From Diplonema papillatum (Eukaryota; Euglenozoa; Diplonemea; Diplonemida; Diplonemidae), in contig JAPJBO010000142.1 in assembly GCA_030068145.1 (NCBI GenBank), forward strand, positions 248,001-312,000: a DNA stretch of 64,000 bases, written 5' to 3'. The notes beneath the pieces were generated by a model. It was given only the letters and a program-made list of their open reading frames with translations, did no database searches and had not been told where the DNA came from. The number at the start of each line of letters is the position of its first letter. The first letter of the stretch is position 1. Below are positions 1 to 9,900 of the stretch, in pieces. Made by a program: the position numbers and the translations under genes.

Positions 1-1514
1 TTCCATTCCACAAACCTTAAGCCTGCGCTCAAAAAGCAGCCTTGGCTGCCTCTGATACACTTACCTCTCTACTTTTCGATTTTACGAACTGGACCCTTCC
101 CAGTCGAAATCGCGATACACAGGAATTCTGCTTCGCTAGTCTGCCTGCGCCTGTAGTAGCTGATGCTGCCTACTGCTCGGTGCAAGACTGCAGGGAATGA
201 AGAACTCAAGTCGAACCCATCCAAGAATATCACCGTGCTAGAATCCACCGACAAAACCTACCCCCAACCACCTGTTTTTTTGGGTGGCTTACAGGAACAC
301 AACACGGCGCCGACGGGACCAGTGCGGTGTTGAGCACCTATCCATTTTAAGCACTTCTTGCAACCCCCCCCTCCCAACCACCTGTTTTTGGGGTGGCTTG
401 GCGCCTGTGCTGCATAATCCTATCGTGATGTCTGAACACCAGCTCACGCACGGGATGAGGAACCACCGTTTTTTTTTTTGGCAAACGCCCTCTTCACTCT
501 TTCCCCGCAGCCCTCATCTTGACGTGCGAGCACTGCTGACGCGCCGCCGTTGCTCTGTGCTCGGATCGGCGCCGCCCAGACGTGCATCACTCGTTTTGTT
601 TTGTTGGTTGAATGCACCGACCTGCTTCCAGACTCGCTTCCGAACGAGAACGATGCGTACAACTACCACTTCCGAACACGCTGCCATCACGGCATCGCCC
701 TATTGCGCCGCTGTGTCTGACGACACATTTAGCCGCTCGCCGAAGTCGATGACACATTCAACGTCCTCCTTTCGTTCTTTCGCGCTTTGCACACGCACAT
801 GAATGAAACTGGAACAGCCAAATCTAGCTTCCTCTCCAACGCCGTACCGAAGCCACCGTTTCTCGGACAACGACTTCCCAATGGCCAGTCGGCACCAGCG
901 TCCCAGCAGTCTCGAGAGCAAGGGACCACTAGGTTGCGGTGGTCTGTTTTTCAGGGTGATGCCTTTTGCGGCTTCGCTCCGCGTAAAAGCACCTCCTCAG
1001 CAACCAAAAAGCGGCGCCGGGGCGTCGGTACTACCCGCGCGCCCGAGACCCACCTGCAAACAGGGGCGAAAAACCTTGCGAGAGACTGTCATGCTGACTG
1101 ACAGGCTGTATTTTCCTAAGCATCATCACCCCCTTGTATCGGCTCAGTTGAACAGTCGTGTTTGAAACACCGGAGATAAACAGTGTCAGCAGGCTGGCGA
1201 GGTGAAAGCGAGCTGCGTGCAACACCCGCATTGCACACCATAGCGGCCCACACCCGTTTGCGCGAGCACTCTTTGTTTCAGTCCTCGTACTCTCCTCCCA
1301 CGCAACTCTAAAAATGAACAAGGAAAATAACGGTATTCCAACGACCCAATCAAAACAGCAGCAACAAATGTTCTATTTTACGTCTCAAGCTGCATGATAC
1401 AATAGCGCGACTCCGTTCGATAAACCCGCACCGTCATGGGCTGAAGCCGAAGGCCGGGGCCTCAACACAACACGTACGAGCGAGTAATGATAGTCGAGAT
1501 TCCGGGCTGGCGGG
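1..1514. other. Left-edge stretch without a convincing gene
   Basis: Several short ORFs overlap here on both strands, but none shows a recognisable domain and their composition looks non-coding. The only structured part I see is the R1-type repeat near 260-402. The 3' end of the hAT-like ORF, on the - strand, starts at the right border of this stretch. Confidence 0.5.
260..402 (+). repeat. R1 dispersed repeat, copy A, with a duplicated flanking hairpin
   Basis: A motif made of CCCAACCACC, a short T-run and GGGTGGCTT occurs at about 262-291 and again at 373-402. Each copy can fold as a small hairpin. Between them lies a block (GGCTTACAGGAACACAACAC onward, then GGGACCAGTGCGGTGTTGAG and CATTTTAAGCAC) that recurs with changes near 6650-6735, 48470-48545 and 54655-54745. 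The recurrence shows this is an interspersed repeat; its class is not recognised. Confidence 0.6.
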
Positions 1515-3530
1515 TCACTTCTTGGAACTGATCCCATCGAAAGTTCGGCCTCTACTGCTCAGCACTACTTGCAATAAATTGGTTTGCCGCACCTCCTCTT
1601 TCAGGACGGCGGAGAGATCGTTGCCAACGGCCTTCATGGCTTTTGCAACCATGGCGGGGAGTTCCGCTGCAAGGGGCTTGCGCGCGGGTGGATCAGCAGC
1701 AAAACTGAAAAGGGGCATGACGGGTTCCATGGCTTCCAAGGCCGTTACAAGAGCTGCACACGTTTCTGTGACGTCTGCATCGCTGAACTTCCCCGCAAGT
1801 AGTTGGATACTCTCGGGTGTGGTGTTCCTTTTCAGTTCTTTCTCAAGAAATGCTGGAAGAGACTGCAGGCGGGGGACCAGGTGGGCAAGGCATCTGAAGG
1901 TGGAATCCCACCTCGTGTCGTTGATAGAGGGGGGGTATTCCGGGCTGGGACGTTGCTCGCGTTGTGGTTCTGGTGTCAAGTCCACTGGCACGTTCTCATT
2001 TTGAGCTTGCGTCAACCTCTCCTTTGCACGCTCCAACATGTCTCCATCTCCTTCACCAAGACACTCAAGGATGTCAGCTTCGACGTCTTCGCCATCCTCG
2101 TGCAACGACAGCAGGGCAGTCAGCTTTTGGGCGATCGGAATCTCGTCTTCTGTAGCGGCTGCATCGACATCATGGGTCACGACTGCCTTCTGCGCCTGCA
2201 CCCACCGAACCTCACGCGTGGGTGCTTTGTAGAAAGCGTTGCTGAAGAGACGCAGTGTGTCGTGGGCGTTCGGGTGACTCAGCTTGAACCACGGCTTGAT
2301 GGCATTTTTCAGATGGTGACCGAAGCAGTATATCACAATGCCCTCCCAGTCCTGAAGGGCGACCACGTTCGTCGACGCCTTGTCAACGACGATGTAAGCG
2401 ACGTTGGGTATCTTGATCCCGTAGTCCTTGAGGACGTTGGCAACAAACTCCGACTGAGAGGTTGTGTCCAAGGCTTCACCGTCCTCTCCAACGCGAAGTC
2501 CCAGCAAGTATGCTCGTCCCTTGTCGTATGCGACCACTGCCAATGCCTGCTCCTTGAGCTCGTCGATGATGGATCCATCAAACCCAATGCCAAACGATGT
2601 CCCGATCGTCTCTATTAGATCCTTCTGCATCTGCGTCTTCGCATCGCACCCCCGACTCATATCCATGAGCGTCCTCGTGTGGGGAATTGCCGGGGAGACA
2701 TGCTTTCTGAAAAAGACACGCATGCAAGCCACTGCCCCTGCCTTCATGCCGGCCATCGCAACCAACCTCGTGAAGTCCTGTACGGCGGTCCCCTTTTCAG
2801 TGACGTTTGCGGTACCGGCGTCAACGTCCACAACAACCGCGCCAGCCTTTTTTTGTGCCACCAGAAGTGTGTGCCTCTTCTTGTGTTCTTCGTAGGTGTG
2901 ATGCTTCTTGCACGTGGTGCTGTCGAGGTAGTTGATTTTCTTTTGGCATGAACCGCACCAGATCACTTCTTCCTGCAACGTGACGTTGGGGTCTCTGAGT
3001 GCTAACGACTTCCAAGATGAAGGGAGGTCCTTCACCTTCCTGAGCTCCAAGCCTTCCTTTTCTGCGTCTGTGAGCTTGTTCATCCTTTTTACGGCTGTAA
3101 TCAGCAGATTGTGGCGTTTGCTGCCGGCCACTGCAACCTTCGCTGCGCCCTTCGCCAGCCCCTTTCGGAGCTGCAGCTTAGACGGTCTTTTGACCACCTT
3201 TGTCTGCGAGGCTGGCGTACCAGCCTGTGAGGCTGACCCGCCGGCCTGTGAACCTGCATCTTCTGTCTGTGAACCTGCATCGTCAGCCTGTGAGGCTGCC
3301 TCGACTGCCTCAAAGAGCGGACCAAGAACCGACGAGACCGACATCGGGACGGACGAGCCACCTTCGGAATCGCTGGTCGGTGCTTCACTGTTCGGTGCTT
3401 CGCTAGTCGGTGCTTCGCTGCTGGACTCCGCATCCTGCATGGCCTGGCTCATTGTCACCCTTCTCTTCTTGTTGGACGGTTCAGACTTGCCGGCCTTCGC
3501 CTTGTTTTTCGAGCCCTTAGGCCTTCCCAT
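1515..3530 (-). mobile_element. hAT-superfamily transposase, probably lacking its C-terminal domain
   Basis: This is a continuous 671-residue ORF starting from an AT-hook-like MGRPKGSKNK. Residues 30-110 are low-complexity Ser/Ala/Glu/Gln with repeated SQ-A-G units. A BED-like zinc-binding segment follows at about 191-220 (WCGSC, then HHTYEEHKKRH). The RNase H-like core shows FDGS at about 317, VVDKAST at about 381, CFGHHLKNAIK at about 402 and TRWDSTFRCL at about 545, all in the order seen in hAT transposases of the DUF659-like group. The usual C-terminal dimerisation region is not visible before the stop. I did not find clear terminal inverted repeats or an 8-bp target duplication. The ORF has no stop over 2 kb, so the insertion is either recent or under constraint. 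Confidence 0.75.
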
Positions 3531-3822
3531 TCCCCCCCCCCTTCGAAGTTGTGTGTTTGTTTCCTGTGTTCTTGCTGCTGGTCTCCGCAACCGCAATGAC
3601 CAAGTTCGCAACGACTGTTATGTGCAAGAATAGAAATACTAAGAATACGAAGCAATACTAAGGATACTGAGTATTTTCATTGGAAAACGTTCACCCGCAC
3701 CCCACCCGCACCCCAGACGGACTCACCCCGATTCCGTGTAAGTCCGTGTGGGAGTATTTTTAGTCCGTGTAAGTCGGGCGGAATGCGGCGGACTGCATAG
3801 TATGATATATATATACCGTAAA

Positions 3823-3910
3823 CGGAAATAAGTTGGACCGGACAAAATGGTCCAACTCACCTATTTCGGGCTTTCGCGGTCCAACTTTTGTCCGGTCCAA
3901 CTATTTTCGG
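3823..3910. repeat. Perfect-type inverted repeat with pogo-like end sequence
   Basis: CGGAAATAAGTTGGACCGGA at 3823 is matched on the opposite strand by TCCGGTCCAACTATTTTCGG ending at 3910, giving two arms of about 25 bp around a short centre that repeats GGTCCAAC. It could be an 88-bp miniature element or two abutting element ends. A third copy of the same end sequence lies at 6001-6024. Confidence 0.65.
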
Positions 3911-4646
3911 GGGGTTCTGTGCACTTAGTGAAATTTCGCGGCTGACCACTGACCAACACTGGCTTCACTTCCTTAGTTTGCAAGTCGCGCATGAGCCCGC
4001 CGCCAGGAGTTCTAGAACACTGCGCGGCACAACCCGCAGTGTCCCATCCGTCTGCCCCTTTGCTTTGGTAGAGTGCAAACGCAAAAATGTAGTAATTCCG
4101 GCGGTTGAGTAGCTTCCGTGCCCAGTCTGCCGACAGAGTGTTTGCACTCTCCAAGCGCTCCGGTTCAGCAGACGCCTTTACTAATCCTCGTGCTGAGTTG
4201 CTGACGAAGTTCGTAGTCACAGCAGTGCCAGTCACCCGGGCAACAGTAAGAAGCCTGAACAGCTGTTTTTCCTCGTCTTCTGACAACAGGGCCGGACGGC
4301 CCCTTTTCCCCGCCACTGGCTTCTCGCCGAGTTTGACAGAACCGTCATAAAACCGCTTTGCGCTTCCTTTGGACAGTGTTCTCTCGTTCCCGTCCGCTGA
4401 CCATTGCCTGATGGCACCGTTCAAGCCGTACACCCTTACATAGTCCGCGATCTTTTCCCTGTCGGTTTCGCACCACTCCACCCCCTTCTTGCCGTGGCGA
4501 AGTGCTGCATCCTTTGCTTTGTTCTTGTCGCGCACTTCTGCTTGGATCGCCAGCGCCTGCTTCTTTGTCACCGCACCGTTTCCCGCCACGGCTTGTTCAA
4601 GTGCTTCGCACTTCTCGCGCTTGACCACCCATTTGTCAAGGGACAT
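3861..4646 (-). mobile_element. Truncated pogo/Tigger-like transposase (DNA-binding half)
   Basis: The 261-residue ORF starts MSLDKWVVKREKCEALEQ. It carries a first helix-turn-helix-like region (about residues 60-90, REKIADYVRVYGLNGAIRQW) and then a segment of the type GKRGRPALLSEDEEKQLFRL, followed by LSADWARKLLNRRNY at about 180. This GRP...L..E...WA..LL.R pattern is the N-terminal half of pogo/Tigger-like DDE transposases. The DDE catalytic part is missing: after about residue 195 the frame runs through unrelated sequence and ends inside the inverted repeat at 3823-3910. The terminal repeat sequence TTGGACCGGACA on both sides supports a Tc1/pogo-type element remnant. The class is fairly sure; the exact family is not. 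Confidence 0.6.
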
Positions 4647-4752
4647 TTTTGTGTTTCCCCTGTTTGGTTTTGTTCTGCTCGGGGAGTTTTGGGGGTGAAA
4701 AAAAGAGTGGCGGTGGGAGTGAGTAGTCGTCGTCGTCCTGTCTTCCTCCTGT

Positions 4753-5226
4753 CTATCCGGAGCGCGTCTTGAGTTCGTGAATAAGCCAGGTTGCCCATTC
4801 AGCTGCTTTGCCTCCTGGCTCTTGATAGCGTACGCGTTCGCTTACGGCCCGCATGATATTGGGGTCGCAGGCGGCGAAGCCGTCGAGTATTTGCCAACGC
4901 GTGAGGGTGGAGCTGCTTATGTTGCGTAGGTCGGCTGAGTCAGGATAGTGGCGGAGGTGGGTGTCGTCGTTTATCGTCAGGACGTGGTCTGATGTAGCTG
5001 TTTCGTCACACCCGGGCACTCTACATTTGACCTTCGTACCGTAGGGCATGATGCCTCGGCGTACGATGGCCTGCAACAAGTCAGTTGTGCCATGTAACTT
5101 TCGTAGTTTTGTGAAAGTCTGTGCGCGCATACAGCTCGGTGGCGTTACTTCTGATAGACGTTTCCGCACCTCGTGGTCGCGTAAACGCTCGGCACAGCGC
5201 CGAATGAAGCGCCCGGATTCTTCCAT
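4753..5226 (-). CDS. Unidentified 157-residue ORF with a Cys/His cluster
   Basis: The product is hydrophilic and mostly helical in appearance. The only motif I see is CRVPGCDETATSDHV at about 69-83, which could bind a metal through two Cys and a His, followed by a Trp-rich tail (WATWLIHEL). It sits between a pogo-like remnant and the TIR-like copy at 6001, on the same strand as the transposase ORFs, so it may belong to a mobile element. Zinc-binding tails of non-LTR reverse transcriptases were considered, but the usual Cys spacing is not present. No function is assigned. Confidence 0.35.
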   Translation of the reverse strand: MEESGRFIRRCAERLRDHEVRKRLSEVTPPSCMRAQTFTKLRKLHGTTDLLQAIVRRGIMPYGTKVKCRVPGCDETATSDHVLTINDDTHLRHYPDSADLRNISSSTLTRWQILDGFAACDPNIMRAVSERVRYQEPGGKAAEWATWLIHELKTRSG

Positions 5227-5275
5227 CTGTGCTTACCTGTCGTCCTCCGGACCGTTTGACATGGATTTTTTTTTT

Positions 5276-5806
5276 TCAACCCCGCCTAAGCAGGGAAGTA
5301 GCTTGGGCTCTGGGCCCCACGTAAAATCCTACCAAATGTTGTACAGAGCGCTTTTCAGGGTCCTCGGGGCACTTTGTGTGTGTGGAGCTCAGACTGACAC
5401 TGTGTTGGGGGGTGTTCGGACAAAATGCGGCGCGTGCAGGTGGGTTTTGCTCATGGAAGGTAGCAACACAGCAAGAATTGCTAACCGCTTTGTAGCCCAC
5501 AGAGACTGTGGCAACTTTGATGTGAGCTAACTTATAGTTGTCGCTACTGTCCACCACAGGGGCTGTCCTTCGGGAAACAAAAGAACCATGCGAAGAAGGC
5601 GAGGGCCGCTTAGCGGTTTTCTGCGACAGCAGGGCGGCTAACACTACACACGTCAAGACCAGTGCCGCAGGCGCGGAAAAATTACTACTACACATTGCCC
5701 AAAATTGAGGGTGTACGTTGCTAGACCCATGATCCAGAGGTCGTACTGTAGCATCATCCCCACCCACTGCACTGCCTACAACAGTGAAGAAGTTCGTGGC
5801 ATACAC
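5276..5806 (-). CDS. Weak ORF with one possible membrane helix
   Basis: The 176-residue ORF contains one hydrophobic stretch (APAALVLTCVVLAALL, about residues 46-61) and is otherwise Ser/Thr/Val-rich with no recognisable domain. It ends just upstream of the 4753-5226 ORF on the same strand. It may be chance, or part of the same mobile element. I list it because of its length and the clear hydrophobic segment only. Confidence 0.2.
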   Translation of the reverse strand: MYATNFFTVVGSAVGGDDATVRPLDHGSSNVHPQFWAMCSSNFSAPAALVLTCVVLAALLSQKTAKRPSPSSHGSFVSRRTAPVVDSSDNYKLAHIKVATVSVGYKAVSNSCCVATFHEQNPPARAAFCPNTPQHSVSLSSTHTKCPEDPEKRSVQHLVGFYVGPRAQATSLLRRG

Positions 5807-6000
5807 ACGAGAATCTCTGCATGACCTTTCTACGTTTGTTACGCACCATCAATCTGACATCACGCAGCAGCAAGGACGAGAGCAGCGAGTACGGAGCAGC
5901 GAGACGGGCGAGGAGGAGAGTATTATTTTTTGATGTTGTATGGGGTTAACATTGGGTATATGAAGCTACTTCTCTGCGCCTAAGTGAAAACGTGCCTGGG

Positions 6001-6024
6001 CGGAAATATGTTGGACCGGACAAT
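6001..6024 (+). repeat. Third copy of the TTGGACCGGACA terminal motif
   Basis: CGGAAATATGTTGGACCGGA closely matches the left arm of the inverted repeat at 3823 and is the reverse complement of the right arm at 3886-3910. The pair 3886-3910 and 6001-6024 could mark the two ends of a 2.1-kb element that contains the three - strand ORFs, although most of the pogo-like transposase is missing. Confidence 0.5.
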
Positions 6025-6399
6025 GGCGGGTATGGCGCTCAGTCCGCCAAGGAGAACCGTCGTTCGTGCGGCTTGAGTACTCGTCCTGCGCTGCAAATAT
6101 CCTGGCTGTGCGGGCACCACCATGGGCTTCTGTTGTTCGGTAAGCTGGACAGCTGGCCGTTGATCAGAAGGATAAATCGTTCCATACTCGACGCGACTGT
6201 GCTCTGAACGACAGCGCCATACAGATCACCGTGCATTCTCTTTGTTTTGCGGCAGTGCCAGCATCTACGCCCCAGCGATTTGTTGTCGCACGCTTTCAAG
6301 CCCTCCGAGTCTTCACGTTCCTTTTAGTACCGTGATTGGGAGCGAAGGAGCAGTGTGCAAGACCCACCCGAATTCGGTAGGTATGGCACCACGGCCTGC

Positions 6400-6735
6400 C
6401 GAATATTAAACTAAGATTCCGCCCGGTATATTGCCACCGTAGGGAGAAGACAGGTTAGCGAGTCGCAGTCGCAAGGAGGTCGGACACCCTGAGCTTTTAG
6501 CTGATTGCTCGACTGAGGAAGACACAGTTGAGGGGGGGGCCTTGCTCTGGTGAAGAGGCTTTATCGTAATATTCGCCGGACAAACCAGCCCCACATGGCT
6601 GTCCTGTCTGCAGACAGTCAGGCTCTGCGCTGATGACAGTCCGCTTTACGTGAGTGGCTCAACGGACCGAAACACGACGCAGAAAGGATCGCAGTCAAGC
6701 ACCCAACCATTTTAAGCGTTCTTGCACCCCCTACC
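6400..6735 (+). repeat. R1 dispersed repeat, copy B (about 335 bp)
   Basis: Blocks shared with copy E (54395-54750), in the same order and strand, are: ATTGCCACCGTA, AGAAGACA, a GAGT-GCAGTCGCAA block, CCTGAG plus T-run, CCTGTCTGCAG, GCTGATGA, GTCCGC and GTGGCTnAAnGGACnGAAACAC. The left edge includes ATTAAACTAAGATTC, also seen at the right edge of copy D (48553). No ORF or tRNA-type box is evident, so I cannot name the class. Confidence 0.6.
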
Positions 6736-6948
6736 TTGCCCTACCGGTAGCTCTGCTGCCCGCAAAGCTGCTCCACTCACTGTCAGGAGAAACACAACGA
6801 GAATTGATACGCAACATTGCTGTGCTTGCCGAACCCTGAAGGGAGCAAAAGAAACGGCGCAGCCGGCGGGGAAGGCGGCCGTGTCTGTGTGTGTGTTTGG
6901 TACCTGCTGTGCACACGTGCCGTGGGTACCGATCGTGCCTGAATCGCA

Positions 6949-9900
6949 ATGGTGCAGCTAGAAGAGAAGTTGCGGCCGTACTTCCCGGAGATCAGCAGCG
7001 CGGTACTGCACGATGTGTCGTACTCGTCGCCCGATGAGTACGCGTCGACGTACCGCCTTCTATGCCGCGAAGATACCGGCGACGATCCGTTTCACCACAT
7101 CTTCGCTTCGTTCGAAACTACGGACCCGAACCTCGTTAACAACAACAACAACAACAACAACGGCACTAAATCAGGGCGGTCGACCCCTTCAGGTCGCACC
7201 ACGCCCATACGAACCGCTACCAGCAACAATAGCAACACCAACACCACCACCGGGAACAACGGCGTTTCGAGGAACAGCTCCGTCGTGCAGGCCTTGGCGC
7301 GCACAGGGTCCGGGTACGAGCGCCCGCCTGACACGGTCCTTATGCAATGCCCCGCTTGCTCGAAGGACTTGACTTTCGTCGAACAGGTATGCTACAACAA
7401 GCTCACCTGCCCTCCACGGACATGGCGCTTCTGCACGTATACTCATCTCTCTCTCTCACTCTCGTACGGTCAGCGCGGTATTCGTGACATAGTGATGACG
7501 CTGGGACAGGGAAGCGGAATAGTTTCTTTTAACTTATTTGTTGCGAGGTCAGAAGTGCGGGTCGACAAAGGCGCGGTCCGTTCCATAGTAGCATTTCTCC
7601 CTTTTATTGCGAGAAACGACACCCACAACAACACAGAGATACCCCTTCAAGCTGGACTGCGGCAACTGCCACGTGCTCTTCCGCCTCTCTTCACCCCTTC
7701 GGCACAGGGCGCCTTCTCAAAACCGAGGCCCCGAACCATGGGCGAACCTCATCGCCTGCGACTACTGCCGTCAGAACCTCGCATCAATGGCAGACCGTGA
7801 AGAGCATCTTCGAACGATGCACGAAATCGAAATTCTCGATACTCAGGTTTGCTCGCTGGGGTTTTTATCTGTTCAGAACAAACACAAAGGGCTCGGTCAC
7901 AGGGCAGTCCCTTCGTCGGTATCCCGATGCAAGAGCTCAGCAAACGTCAAAATGAGTACTTTTAGCACTTTCGCCGTTGGCCACTGTCGCTGTTATCCTG
8001 GTTCTTTGTCGTCTTCTTGTCGGCAGCCTGGGCAGGCAGCTTTGTGAACTTGTTTCTTCGAAGACAAATCCACATCGCGTGGTCAGCAGCAAGATCAGCA
8101 GCTTCGCCATTGCGCTCGCGGGAGACTAGGAAAAGCGGCGAACTACAGAGCGACGAACCCACCAGATAAAAAAGGATTACTGTCGCTTCTCAGTGGAGTT
8201 CTCACCAGGGAAGTGAGGTATTATTCTCTTTTCATTCTCAACAGAAGACAATCTTGTTGACATGTTCCAAAACAACGCAGAGCCTTATGAAGGAGCTGGA
8301 GCCGCGTGTCGAAGCCAAAGACGCAGAGCGGCTGCCTATGATCGCACTCATAGAAGTCCTGGTATGTGCAATCTTTGTGTGTGCGTGCTTTGGCCTTTTG
8401 ATGTGCGAATGACCCGGTCGCAGAAGGTTCCACAGCTTTTCGGGTGTGCATTCGCGGGGGTCTATTGGCACGCCACGGCTTTTCAAAATGCCTACCGCGA
8501 GACGGAAACCTTAACCACAGAAGGAGCAGATCATCCCCCGAATGGACGACGAGGCCTCGTTCAGCAAGAAGCTCGAAGCAGCCGGGCAAACGGAAGTTCT
8601 GATTCGGGCGATGTTCCCAGAAGCCGTCGTGTACATGTTCGGATCTACCGTGACAGGAGTCAGTGAGAAGAAGAGCGACATTGACCTCGCCGTGAAGCTC
8701 AGCAGCAAGATGGACACATTCAAGGTAGACGACGTAGCAGTCATCGAGTCCCTTTATGACTTCATCTCTCGGGCTATCCCCCTACCTAACTCTCCCGAGT
8801 ACGGGTTGCGCAAGGTGACCAAAACACGTGTGCCTATCATGGGCAACACACCTCTCCCGGCTCTCGAAGCCGGTCTCGACGTTCTTGATCTGATGTGCCA
8901 GACTCTCCAATTTGCAGTGTGCAGCCCGGCAGCCCCAGACGTCCTTGACCAGCTGCACAGTGAGAAGGAAAAGGTCTTCCAGGAACACAAACTAAAGTTT
9001 GTTACCTCTGCGGACCAAATAGAGATGCTGCCCGACGAAGGCAGCCTGCGCGTCCTTTTCCCTTCTCAACACGCGGCGCTGGCCTACAAAATGAAGGAGC
9101 ACAGCGCATCGTTCGTGCAACTGCCGCTCGTCTTCCGAACGCACTGGGACGTCTCGCTCCGGTTTTTTGGCGTACGAAACTCGGCTCTCCTCCGCGACTA
9201 TCTCTCGACGCCTTCCCTGCGGCTGGCCGCATGTGCTGTAAAGATGTGGAGCCGGAAGTCACGCATAAATGACCCACGCTCCGGTCTCTTGTCGAGTTAC
9301 GCGGTCATGCTCCTGTTCGTCTTCGCTCTTCTCCGCACCAAAGTCTGTCCTTGGATCGACCCGGAATCCATCCCCCCCATCGGCCACACGCCGAAACCGG
9401 ACCGGCCTGCCGGCGGACACACAACGCAGGACATCCACAAAGCTGCTTTGTACATTGTCTGCTTCTTCACCTTCTACGCTACCCGGTTCAAGTGGCAGGA
9501 CGAGGTCGTTTCCGTGACTCGGCAACAGGTACTCCACAAGTCGCAGGTGGGGTGGGTAGCGAGCAACGAAAATTTGTCTGCTGACCGAACGAAGGCAGTT
9601 CGTTACAACGTCTGCATCGAGGATCCCTATGAGGTTTGCCTCTTCTTTTTTTTAAACGCACACGGCAAGAAGACAGCACTCTGCGGAGTGAAGGAAGTCC
9701 TCGCTCAGCAGTATTTAGCATTGCACTTCGCTTGACGGCATGCGATTTGCGCGCTTTCCCGCGCGCGAGTCTGCTGCGAACTTAAAGCTGCCGCGATCGC
9801 AGACCATGCGGTTAGGTTACTTGAGAGCTATCGGAATTAGTACGATTTCTGCTTTAGTGTGTTAGAGTTTCCGACTCCCACAATCGTGAGCAGCAGGTCT

